Shown here piece after piece: positions 10,005 to 17,648 of a stretch of 47,392 bases of DNA (the first letter of the stretch is position 1; each line of letters starts with the position of its first letter). A program made the position numbers and the translations under genes. The notes below the pieces were generated by a model. The model was given only the letters and a program-made list of their open reading frames with translations, made no database searches and was not told the DNA's origin. This DNA is from Tritrichomonas foetus. Its lineage: Eukaryota > Parabasalia > Tritrichomonadida > Tritrichomonadidae. The stretch lies in contig MLAK01000918.1 in NCBI GenBank assembly GCA_001839685.1, positions 1 to 47,392 on the forward strand. Reading direction: 5' to 3'.

Positions 10005-11219
10005 ATGGGCATCACTCCTCGAACTCTCGTCTTTATATCTGTTATTTTCATCATGATCGAAACAATTTTCGTTTTCTATGCCAGCACGCCTTTCCGCCGA
10101 AATATTAATAATAATCCAACGAATTTTTGTTTAAAGTCAGTTTCCGGTGTCCAGACAATCGACACTATCTCTCAGCCAGCTGATTCTCAACCCGTTCGTC
10201 AAAATGCTGTAGCAGAATCCAAAGGGCCTGCCGATTTCGAAACTCTTCCGCTAAATAAAAACGCTAAGCCCCTCATCGTAATTTACCTACACACTTGCCC
10301 AGGGACCTATCACAGATTATCCCAACTTAAGGACACCTGGGCCAATCACGAAATGATAAGGGACGGAACTATCGTTATCGAAGCTATCGTCTCGCACTTA
10401 GTGAATCAAGGAAATGGGCCATTCAAGCAAATAGTTGTGGGCTGTAATGGCGAAAGGATCTTTGCAACGTGTCGTTTTCAACGCGCGTATGATGAATTCC
10501 TAAAGAACCACCCAGATACGCCATGGCTGTTTTCAGCTGATGATGACATTTGGTTAGATATTGATAATCTTTATAAATATGCACAAAACATGATGGAAGT
10601 TCATGACCCAATGAAAGAACTTGTGTTCAAAGGTCATGCAAACAGAGAAAAAACAAAACGTTACTTTTTACATGGTGGCTGTGGTTGGTTTATTTCGAAT
10701 TGCTTTTTAAGATTTTGTCAGCATAACCGTATTGATATGAATGACTATTTACCAGTTTCTAGATACAGGCAGCCAGATACATCACAATCTATTATTTTAA
10801 GACACATCTTTCCAAATATTTCGGATTGGGATGAATACCATATGCAAGGATTTGAATGCAAAGGTTGTAGCATTGATTCTTGGATAAATGCTAATTGGGA
10901 AAATCTTCAAGAATGTGATCCAAATAACCCACATGGAAGATTGAAGGATATAATTAGTTTCCACACAATAGGTTTAGGTGACGCGAATTTCAAAATCGCA
11001 AAACAGATTAAAAGTGCGCCTGATTGGGTATACTTCCATAGATTCAATCCAACACAATCAGTTCAAATGTGCAAAGGAACACCTGGAAAGAACTTCAACC
11101 TGGCAGACTATCAAATCGATACTCTGAAAAAGAATGAAAAAATATTTAAGCCAAAGGAAATAAAAGTCCCAATTGCTGATGTGAAAGAACTTCCTGATGA
11201 AAACTTAACGGGCGATTAA
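10005..11219 (+). CDS. Type II membrane glycosyltransferase, GT31-like
   Basis: A 404-residue protein with a short cytosolic start, one signal anchor (about residues 7-26) and a lumenal catalytic region from about 85. Landmarks of the GT31 beta-1,3-glycosyltransferase fold (Fringe, core-1 galactosyltransferase) are visible in order: an early beta strand PLIVIYLHT, then LKDTW, then the acidic metal/nucleotide-sugar motif ADDDIW with Asp 179-181, then FLHGGCGWFIS where the family has a Gly-rich segment. Such enzymes act in the Golgi and extend glycans of glycoproteins or glycolipids. Donor and acceptor cannot be told from sequence. Base composition near the 5' end is less AT-rich than the flanks. 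The stop codon overlaps TAAA. It stands alone on its strand. Confidence 0.8.
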   Translation: MGITPRTLVFISVIFIMIETIFVFYASTPFRRNINNNPTNFCLKSVSGVQTIDTISQPADSQPVRQNAVAESKGPADFETLPLNKNAKPLIVIYLHTCPGTYHRLSQLKDTWANHEMIRDGTIVIEAIVSHLVNQGNGPFKQIVVGCNGERIFATCRFQRAYDEFLKNHPDTPWLFSADDDIWLDIDNLYKYAQNMMEVHDPMKELVFKGHANREKTKRYFLHGGCGWFISNCFLRFCQHNRIDMNDYLPVSRYRQPDTSQSIILRHIFPNISDWDEYHMQGFECKGCSIDSWINANWENLQECDPNNPHGRLKDIISFHTIGLGDANFKIAKQIKSAPDWVYFHRFNPTQSVQMCKGTPGKNFNLADYQIDTLKKNEKIFKPKEIKVPIADVKELPDENLTGD

Positions 11220-11530
11220 AGATCAAGTGTTATCTTTTTTCTACTTTTATTTATCGGATTTAACTTACAATAAATCATAAAAAAAATAAATTCGAATAAA
11301 AAATGTTTCAATTTTTTATCATCTGCCAAGAATTTTTGTCCCCTTTTTATAAATAGATCTTTATATGAAATGTATTGACATGATGGCCATACTAATGAGA
11401 TGATTTCGGGATACTTTAGACAGAGGAGGAAGGGGAAAAAAAAAAATAATCATTAATTGGCTTAATGATGATGTAAGCTGAATGATTTGTAAACCTTAGA
11501 AAGTCAATCATGGCAAAAAACTCAAAAATA
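11220..11530. other. Intergenic between glycosyltransferase and tRNA-like gene
   Basis: About 310 bases. It contains a purine run with about ten A near 11437, and T-rich stretches on the minus strand next to the tRNA-like gene that could end RNA polymerase III transcription. No coding frame is visible. Confidence 0.45.
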
Positions 11531-11615
11531 TCCAAAGGGTGGAGTTGAACCACTATCTTGCATTATGTTCTGAATAAGGACTGAGTTGCATATCCTTCCG
11601 TTAGACGACTTTGGA
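11531..11615 (-). tRNA. tRNA-like gene with enlarged anticodon loop; anticodon not assigned
   Basis: On the minus strand the ends TCCAAAG and CTTTGGA form a perfect 7-bp acceptor stem. The D-arm GTCT-AACGGAA-GGAT carries an A box, and GGTTCAACTCC is a perfect B box with a T loop TTCAACT. T-rich runs follow the 3' end, as for polymerase III genes. Between the D-arm and the variable loop, TGCAA and ATGCA can pair as an anticodon stem with one mismatch, enclosing 22 bases instead of 7. An intron of about 15 nt is the natural reading. At the canonical splice position the anticodon would be CAG, but the short variable loop does not fit a leucine tRNA, so I leave the isotype open. A pseudogene is possible. 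The T-stem has one A-C mismatch. Confidence 0.6.
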
Positions 11616-11922
11616 ATTATATAAAGAATTAGAAACTATATATTCATGTGTTCTTTCTATTCACAAGATATTATTAATGTTTCTTAAGATTTCTTAAGTC
11701 AATAATAATTATAAAAACGATATCTTTTTTCGAAAACATCCCTATAACTCGTACAGTACGAGTAAACAAATCCACTTTTGTGGAAACAATATGATCGCAA
11801 TAATTATTAAAAAAAAAGAATCTATATCTATTTATCGGGAGAAATAAATCAATGAATACGGGAGGATTTATATTTATTATAAAATCATACAGTATTGAAA
11901 CAAGTTTAACAAAAATGATGAT
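11616..11922. other. Intergenic with two perfect small palindromes
   Basis: About 300 bases between the tRNA-like gene and the 3' end of the next leftward gene. It holds CTTAAGATTTCTTAAG (11683-11698) and ACTCGTACAGTACGAGT (11747-11763), both perfect inverted repeats with tiny centres. The second contains four GC pairs in very AT-rich DNA. They could be protein-binding sites or transcript-end hairpins. Confidence 0.55.
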
Positions 11923-13221
11923 CTATTCAGATGTTATACTATCATCGGATTGGTACTCATCTTCAATTAGAGCTGAATCAATATCAGCTTCATATGGATA
12001 TTGAGCAAATTTCTTATAATCTTGAGGGAAAATTAAATCACATATTCCAGACATCAAAAATGAATCGACTAAACAATCAACTTCTTGATATTCAATATTA
12101 GTTTTATCTTTAAGATGTTTACAATATCCATTTCTAATAATTGCATTGAGTATCATATATAAAGACACTTTCAAATATTCAATTGAGACTAATATTAATT
12201 TATCAAATAGTTTTTCAATCAAGATTTGCCGATTTTTATATCTTCCATTTTCATTCGATAGTGCCATAAAAATCAGTAATTTTCTTAATAAAAACACAAA
12301 CCATCTTAAAGAATCTTCATCTTCAGCGAATGTGATAATCGTACTACACACTACATCAACAGCAGGATCACCTAAATAGTAATTACATATGATTAATCTA
12401 AATAAAAAAATATAAATTTCAAAAGGTTCTTCATCCGAACAAAGTGACAAAAATATTTCCAATGATTTTAGAGAATAAATGGAAAGATTAGAAATGTCAT
12501 TCATGGCTTGACGAATGATAACTTGGCATAAAGGTAAGAATAAAAATCCATCTGGATAGTTTCGAATAATAAAATTAACAGCAGGCAAATGATTTGGTGA
12601 TGTTGAAGGGGAATAAGCCATCATTCGAAACAACCACAGTTTTTTTGTCTTTTTTGGAACAAATACACTACATTCTTTATATAAATATGCTGCATTTCTA
12701 AAAGCTGCTATTTGTGAAAGATAATCAGCATTATTCATAATTAAAAGAAGTGACGAATAAAATTTTTTCAGGACATGAACTAATCGTCCAATTTCATCAT
12801 TAAACAAAACTAAAATATATGTGATTGAATCTATTAAAGCAATTCTCATTTCAGTAAGTTGATTATCATGAAAATCATATTGATTCAGTGTTGGCACAAA
12901 ATGATCAAGAAAGACATCTAAACATCCTGGCTCATGAGAAAAGAGTATGAATAAATCATTTTCTGTTTTAACCATATGTGAAAAAGTGATGGAAATTTGA
13001 ATAGGAGAAATTTTGAGAGTGTCTTCACAAAAATTATACAAAAAATCTTTTGAGTTAACTTTTTGACTGTCAGAAATTTGAGTTAAGTATATTTGACAAA
13101 CTTCGTCAGGAGTCAATTCTGAAGATATCTTTGCCGATATTCGAATTTGATTTGATCCTTCCGATTTTTGAATTGTATCTAATATACTATTAATTATATT
13201 AGAAGTGTTCTGGTCAATCAT
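11923..13221 (-). CDS. Alpha-solenoid-like protein, unknown; 5' end problematic
   Basis: The first in-frame ATG is at 13221 and gives 432 residues. The open frame continues upstream to 13341 with 40 more protein-like, acidic codons, then meets a stop with no ATG, so the start is uncertain. The protein is almost entirely helical, with paired amphipathic helices typical of HEAT/armadillo-like solenoids. It ends in an acidic tail (about 25 residues). I recognise no named family. A CCGTTTA promoter word at 13378-13388 lies about 40 bases upstream of the TTG at 13341, the usual distance to a start in this window. This suggests that the true start is near 13341, either a non-ATG start or an ATG lost to mutation or sequencing error. 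Confidence 0.75.
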   Translation of the reverse strand: MIDQNTSNIINSILDTIQKSEGSNQIRISAKISSELTPDEVCQIYLTQISDSQKVNSKDFLYNFCEDTLKISPIQISITFSHMVKTENDLFILFSHEPGCLDVFLDHFVPTLNQYDFHDNQLTEMRIALIDSITYILVLFNDEIGRLVHVLKKFYSSLLLIMNNADYLSQIAAFRNAAYLYKECSVFVPKKTKKLWLFRMMAYSPSTSPNHLPAVNFIIRNYPDGFLFLPLCQVIIRQAMNDISNLSIYSLKSLEIFLSLCSDEEPFEIYIFLFRLIICNYYLGDPAVDVVCSTIITFAEDEDSLRWFVFLLRKLLIFMALSNENGRYKNRQILIEKLFDKLILVSIEYLKVSLYMILNAIIRNGYCKHLKDKTNIEYQEVDCLVDSFLMSGICDLIFPQDYKKFAQYPYEADIDSALIEDEYQSDDSITSE

Positions 13222-13341
13222 ATGAATACGTGTATTTTGAAGATCTAATGTTTGGGTTTTCTGATCTGATGTTCCTTCAAACAATTCAGCTTCACTTTTT
13301 TCGTTGGATTGAAATATATTATCGTCTGAATGTAAATCCAA

Positions 13342-13837
13342 AATCCAAGAAATGAATCAAGAAAGTTGTGAAATTATTAAACGGTCGCTTATCTTTTTTT
13401 TTATAATTCAGAATAAAAAAATCAAGTTAATTCCTCTAAACGAAGAATTCAAACCAAAAATAATCATCAATGATTCAATTTTCAATAAACATTCAGAATT
13501 GATGAAATGTGAATTGAAAAATTACGAATAAATTACAGTACTCTTATCAAAAGTTTATATTCCAGGCCAAAATTAACCTTGCGGAATGACGGTTATTCTA
13601 TCTAAATCACTCGAGTGTTTCCCCACCAACAGCTTATAACTGCCTTAGAGTGGATTAACTTCATTGATAAAAATGATTTAAATCATTCCGGATCAAAAAA
13701 ATTCTATTCAAATGAATTTATATGATAAAAAAAAAAAAAAAAAAAACATAGAAGCAAAGTAGTGTTCATATACACGTTTAATATTATTATATAATACCTA
13801 TAACTATAAATATTTAAATATATAAACAAAATCTATA
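13342..13837. other. Intergenic with promoter word and poly-A tract
   Basis: About 500 bases. The left end carries the CCGTTTA-type site of the leftward solenoid gene. A homopolymer of about 18-20 A lies near 13727-13746, where base calls are likely to be unreliable. No coding frame is visible. Confidence 0.5.
13378..13388 (-). promoter_or_regulatory. CCGTTTA element (Myb-type core) upstream of the solenoid gene
   Basis: On the minus strand this reads GCGACCGTTTA. Its complement holds AACGG, the core of Myb recognition sites. The same GACCGTTTA word occurs 20-35 bases before the ATG of three other genes in the window. Confidence 0.5.
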
Positions 13838-14134
13838 TTAAAAAACAGAGATCAGTGGTTGTGATCGGAATTTGAAGACTTCGCGTGCGTCAGTTGCGAT
13901 CGGTGATTCCAGTGAAATGTTTTTCGATAACAAACTTTCACTCTTGTTCGTGGAAATTGGAAAAACTTTATTTTGTGGAATAAAGGGTGTTGATGGGCGT
14001 GGGAGGCGAGATGCGATAAGGGCAGGGTCGCATGTGAACACACCAAAGCAAGGTTTTGGGTAAGAGTCTTCGTTCTCGTCTACTTTAAGCCACATGCAAT
14101 CCATTTGTCTTTGAGATTTTGAAGATTTATTCAT
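13838..14134 (-). CDS. Small hypothetical protein
   Basis: A 98-residue frame starting with an ATG at 14134. It is rich in Ser, Pro and Lys with a Cys-containing middle (MDCMWLK, CFGVFTCDP). The base composition is clearly less AT-rich than the flanks, which argues for a real gene. A CCTTC word lies about 15 bases upstream of the ATG, as in other promoters here. A shorter frame on the opposite strand covers the same bases, but its Arg/Gly-rich content looks like a shadow. No family is recognised. Confidence 0.5.
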   Translation of the reverse strand: MNKSSKSQRQMDCMWLKVDENEDSYPKPCFGVFTCDPALIASRLPRPSTPFIPQNKVFPISTNKSESLLSKNISLESPIATDAREVFKFRSQPLISVF

Positions 14135-14590
14135 TGATTTTTTGAGAAGGTTTTATATGATAATTCTAAACTTATTTTTATTTTTTAACAGAATTTTTAT
14201 TAAAATTTACATTGAAATTTCTGAAGAAATTTTTCTCGTTTTTCCCACTTTTATGATAAACTGCTTTTTTTGAATAAAACCCGTATAAACTACATAGAAA
14301 ATATTCCTATCAGATAACCTGTTTACAACCCATTATCTGTCATTGAGTAGATAATATTATATGTTATTCTGATATATAATTATATTTAATAATGAATTTA
14401 TCTCTTGTTTGGGACAAATATCTTCGAAAATAGGAGATATATAAAAAATAATATTTATGTTGATTTTCAATTATTTATTTCCCTTAATTTTTTGAAATAT
14501 ACCACATTGAATTTATTGAATTAAATTGATAAACTCAAACAAAAAGATTCCTTCAAAGTCGGGGTGGGACCCGAAGATCGAAATTGTTGA
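14135..14590. other. Intergenic to the left of the transposon
   Basis: About 450 bases of AT-rich DNA carrying the promoter of the small gene on its left. The last 40 bases before the transposon are GC-richer (GGGGTGGGACCCGAAGATCG). Together with the flank on the far side they could have formed a short open frame before the insertion. Confidence 0.45.
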
Positions 14591-14598
14591 AGTCACTA
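14591..14598. repeat. Target-site duplication, left copy
   Basis: AGTCACTA directly abuts the left inverted repeat of the transposon and is identical to 15574-15581. Confidence 0.8.
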
Positions 14599-15573
14599 AG
14601 AAGTGTGCAACCAAACTTTCACCGACAGATCGCTCCCAAATTTTTACAGCTTCTTATATAGCAGTAGTATAATAAAATAAACCATACTTCGGGAAAATCT
14701 GTCTAGGAATTATCGAGAAACGAAATTTCATTCAAATGCATAAATTTTTGTGAAGAAATTAGGTCAAATAATTTTACCATGCACATTTTTAAAAAATGTG
14801 TTTGTTTGAAAGAATTCCATACGTTTATTCTTACAAAAACTGGTAATTTATTCAATCATTAAAACTTTTAATTAAATGATATTTCTTTATTCCGAAGGTA
14901 TTGATTCTATATAACTATCTAAATATGCTTTCGTTTTATCAAAGGCAATAAATATTCAATATATCAACACAATACTGATAATATCTAGAGAAATCTAGAA
15001 TATGAATTTTCACCTATATTTTTCACCATGCACATACTTTTGTGAATAAAATACGTTAAGGAAATGATCAAAGTTTCATATTTCGGCCTCTCTTCAATAA
15101 GCGGCATACTTGCATCATCACTACTCACATCTGCACGCAAATAAATCTTCTATTAGTGGTTTTGACCTTTGTCGAATCACCCATTTCTCGCGATGAATCA
15201 TATCTCGAAAACGCCTAGAAATGTTTGGTGTTTTTATTCCATCATCATAAAGAGCAAACAGAATTATTCTAGTACCAAAAATAACAAAAAAAGTTGTCGG
15301 TGAAATTTCGAGATTCAGATTTTTGTGACCAAATTTCCTCAATAAAATAAAATTATAAAGTATATTTAATAAGCTCTCTTAATCAATAATTTATTCATTT
15401 TTGATGAATAATTCTCATCACCGAAAATTTTAGACAAGCTACTTTTCAAGGATAATAGTATTCTAAATGCTCTTCTTAATTTATGAGTCTTATAAGATAA
15501 TCTTGAATATTCATGAAAATATAACAGTCAGAAATTTCACTTTTTTTTAGTAAACGGTTGGTTGCACACTTCT
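14599..15573. mobile_element. DNA transposon remnant, 975 bp, with 16-bp TIRs and 8-bp target duplication
   Basis: The left end AGAAGTGTGCAACCAA (14599-14614) is matched perfectly by its reverse complement at 15558-15573. The 8-mer AGTCACTA stands directly outside both ends (14591-14598 and 15574-15581), as expected for a target-site duplication. Duplications of 8-9 bp are made by hAT, Merlin and some Mutator-type transposases, but the terminal bases do not identify the superfamily. The interior is AT-rich and contains a broken minus-strand frame at about 15065-15342. The element is too short to encode a full transposase, so it is a decayed or non-autonomous copy. The intact TIRs and exact duplication suggest fairly recent insertion. 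Confidence 0.85.
15065..15342 (-). pseudogene. Broken frame inside the transposon, possible transposase fragment
   Basis: The minus strand is open for 73 codons (15342 to 15121) without an ATG start. It encodes a basic segment including ISRRFRDMIHREKWVIRQRS, then a stop. Reading can continue past stops and a frame change into MPLIEERPKYETL and neighbours down to about 15065. Basic, aromatic-rich content within a transposon suggests a decayed transposase, but no catalytic DDE/DDD motif is visible. It could also be a captured host fragment. Confidence 0.35.
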
Positions 15574-15581
15574 AGTCACTA
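15574..15581. repeat. Target-site duplication, right copy
   Basis: AGTCACTA directly abuts the right inverted repeat of the transposon and is identical to 14591-14598. Confidence 0.8.
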
Positions 15582-15782
15582 TCACTCACGAAAACAAAGC
15601 GAATCATTTGGGAATTTTTCATGAAAATATCAAATGTTAAAATTAATGAAAAGAAAAAAATGTGATTTGATAAAAATTTCCGATTCCGAAGAAAATCAAA
15701 ATAAAACAACAAGAAAATGATAAGGAAACGATATAATTTCTACATAAATAACATTTATAATAACATTCCATCTAATATACTT

Positions 15783-16901
15783 CTATTTCTTATCAGGTGT
15801 GATAGATCGCAATTTTCTTTGGGGCCTCTGCCTTTTTGATTCAGCGAGAAGTCTTGTTAGATCTCGATTCAAGTCAGCATCAGAATCTGTCGGCTGCCAT
15901 TGTGGCTCCATCTCAAAAATAGTGAATCTGTTTGACCGGTCATGCGTTTTAGGTTGTTGGTCGAAAACGCTTTCGGATTGAATAGAATATTTTGATGCTA
16001 ATGCAAAATTTACAAACTGCTCAACATTATCTTCAAATTTTTCGTTCGATTGATTCAAATCCTCTTCCTCAAGGTAATCATCACCTTTTAAATCTTGCTC
16101 TTCAGATGAAAATGAAATCAAATCAGTGTTGTCTGTAATTGTGGGTGATGAATCTTCAATTGTTGAAAATGTAATTTCCATTTTCGGCTTTTCTGGTGCT
16201 TTCCATCCATGTTCAAGTGCAATTTTCTGCCAAATTTCAGCAGCTTTTTCAGGAGGGACCCAGCCATTTTCAGCTGCATCGCTCTTCCAGGCGTCTGAAT
16301 ATTTTTCAGGCGTGCTTCTTTGCAGGAGCTTCACCGATGTTTCAATAAAATCAAGGGATGGCTCTATCACATGCTGGTGCTCGAGTGAGCCAAAAGCGCA
16401 GGTGACATTGATGTAGCCGCCAATTTTAGGTGATGATAATAATTTGAGGGGTAAATCTTGGTGGTTTGCTAAATACATTAGTGATCTTCCATTTATATGC
16501 GATATTTTGGCTTTAGTTTGAAGAACTGTGGCTGATGCGACACTTTCGTGATGATCCGGATCACTCGTAGAAATCGTAATTTTTGGTGAAAATAACTCAG
16601 GACTATCTGCTACATTCGATCCCGAGAGGTCCATAGCAAAGGCGAAATTGAATTCGGCTTGTGAATGATGACAGAGGACAGGAATAGACGACATTGGATT
16701 GAGATTAGGATGGACTCGAACTGTTGCTGAGAGGAATTTACTTGTCAATTGGTGAAGTTGTTTTGCGCTTTTTAGAATAAAAAAAAAGTGTGTATATTTT
16801 GGCATATTTGTTGGTGTTTTTGGTGATCTTTTTTTCGAAGGTGATGAGTTTCTAGGTTGGAGATTTCTGCGAGCCGTTGAAGAGGCTTTAGAAGCTCGCA
16901 T
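15783..16901 (-). CDS. C2-like protein with duplicated W..A.E.GW.PPEK motif, unknown function
   Basis: The start is taken as the ATG at 16901, giving 372 residues; the frame extends two codons further but only from TTG. The N-terminus is basic and Ser-rich. Residues about 50-190 alternate short beta-type strands (for example KITISTSDP and GYINVTCAF), and a C2-type sandwich is plausible though no calcium-binding set is seen. Next come two copies of a 16-residue unit, AWKSDAAENGWVPPEK and IWQKIALEHGWKAPEK. The C-terminal third is acidic and then basic, probably disordered. The upstream region (244 bases) is shared with the divergent eS21 gene and carries GACCGTTTA 27 bases before the ATG. No family can be named. 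Confidence 0.75.
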   Translation of the reverse strand: MRASKASSTARRNLQPRNSSPSKKRSPKTPTNMPKYTHFFFILKSAKQLHQLTSKFLSATVRVHPNLNPMSSIPVLCHHSQAEFNFAFAMDLSGSNVADSPELFSPKITISTSDPDHHESVASATVLQTKAKISHINGRSLMYLANHQDLPLKLLSSPKIGGYINVTCAFGSLEHQHVIEPSLDFIETSVKLLQRSTPEKYSDAWKSDAAENGWVPPEKAAEIWQKIALEHGWKAPEKPKMEITFSTIEDSSPTITDNTDLISFSSEEQDLKGDDYLEEEDLNQSNEKFEDNVEQFVNFALASKYSIQSESVFDQQPKTHDRSNRFTIFEMEPQWQPTDSDADLNRDLTRLLAESKRQRPQRKLRSITPDKK

Positions 16902-16927
16902 TTCCAAAAAAACTTTGTGAAAATTTC

Positions 16928-16938
16928 TAAACGGTCAT
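16928..16938 (-). promoter_or_regulatory. CCGTTTA element (Myb-type core) upstream of the C2-like gene
   Basis: On the minus strand this reads ATGACCGTTTA, 27 bases before the ATG at 16901. Spacing and sequence match the copies before 25598 and 47178. It lies in the promoter region shared with the divergent ribosomal protein gene. Confidence 0.5.
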
Positions 16939-17145
16939 CATTCCAAACTTTTTTAGTATTTATTTGGTTGATAAATCAGTACGTTAATTCTTGATGATTT
17001 CAAATTGAAAAACATTCAAACAACTTTGACGACTAAATATAAATTCAAAAAAATCAAGAGAAAAAGAAAATCTTGTGAATAATTTTGACCTTTTTATTAA
17101 CCAATAAAATGCGGTTTTTCCGGTTTTGGTCGACCTTTTACCAAC

Positions 17146-17412
17146 ATGCAAAACGAAGCCGGAGAACTTGTTGACGTTTTGGTTCCACGCAAGTGCGACG
17201 CCACAAACAGGCTCATCGCTCCACACGATCACGCATCATGCCAATTCCGTATCGCTAAAGTTAACGAAGAAGGATTACCAACAGGCGAATTCGAAACAGT
17301 TGCTTTCTGCGGCTATGTCCGCACTCTCGGTGAATCCGATAACGCCCTTAACCGTATCGCCACCGAAAGGGGACTTCTTGAAAATGTTTATCGTGTGAAC
17401 CAACATAAGTAA
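17146..17412 (+). CDS. RPS21: 40S ribosomal protein eS21
   Basis: An 88-residue protein that matches eS21 over its whole length. It begins MQNEAGELVDVLVPRKC, followed by TNRLIAPHDHASCQ, a later FCGYVRTLGESDNALNRIA, and a short basic C-terminus. eS21 is a small-subunit protein near the mRNA exit side, needed for late 18S rRNA processing. The start ATG is the family's own start, directly preceded by CGACCTTTTACCAAC, a CCTTT-type element. Codon use is biased towards C-ending codons compared with its neighbours, as expected for a highly expressed gene. The stop TAA overlaps TAAA. It is divergent from the C2-like gene and has a short 3' spacer. Confidence 0.97.
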   Translation: MQNEAGELVDVLVPRKCDATNRLIAPHDHASCQFRIAKVNEEGLPTGEFETVAFCGYVRTLGESDNALNRIATERGLLENVYRVNQHK

Positions 17413-17648
17413 ATTATTCCCCGTATTTTTATACTTTTCACTCTCTATCTTTTTTCTTTATAAATTTTATATCAATCGTAAAGACTTGCTATCCCTATTT
17501 TCGATAAAACATCAAAAGATATCTTTCAATATATGAATCTGTGATCACAGATAAGAAATCAAAAATAACATGTTCTTATCATAGATATTCATATCATTTA
17601 TATATATATATGATTAAAATGGATAAAAAAATTAACGATAGATAAATT

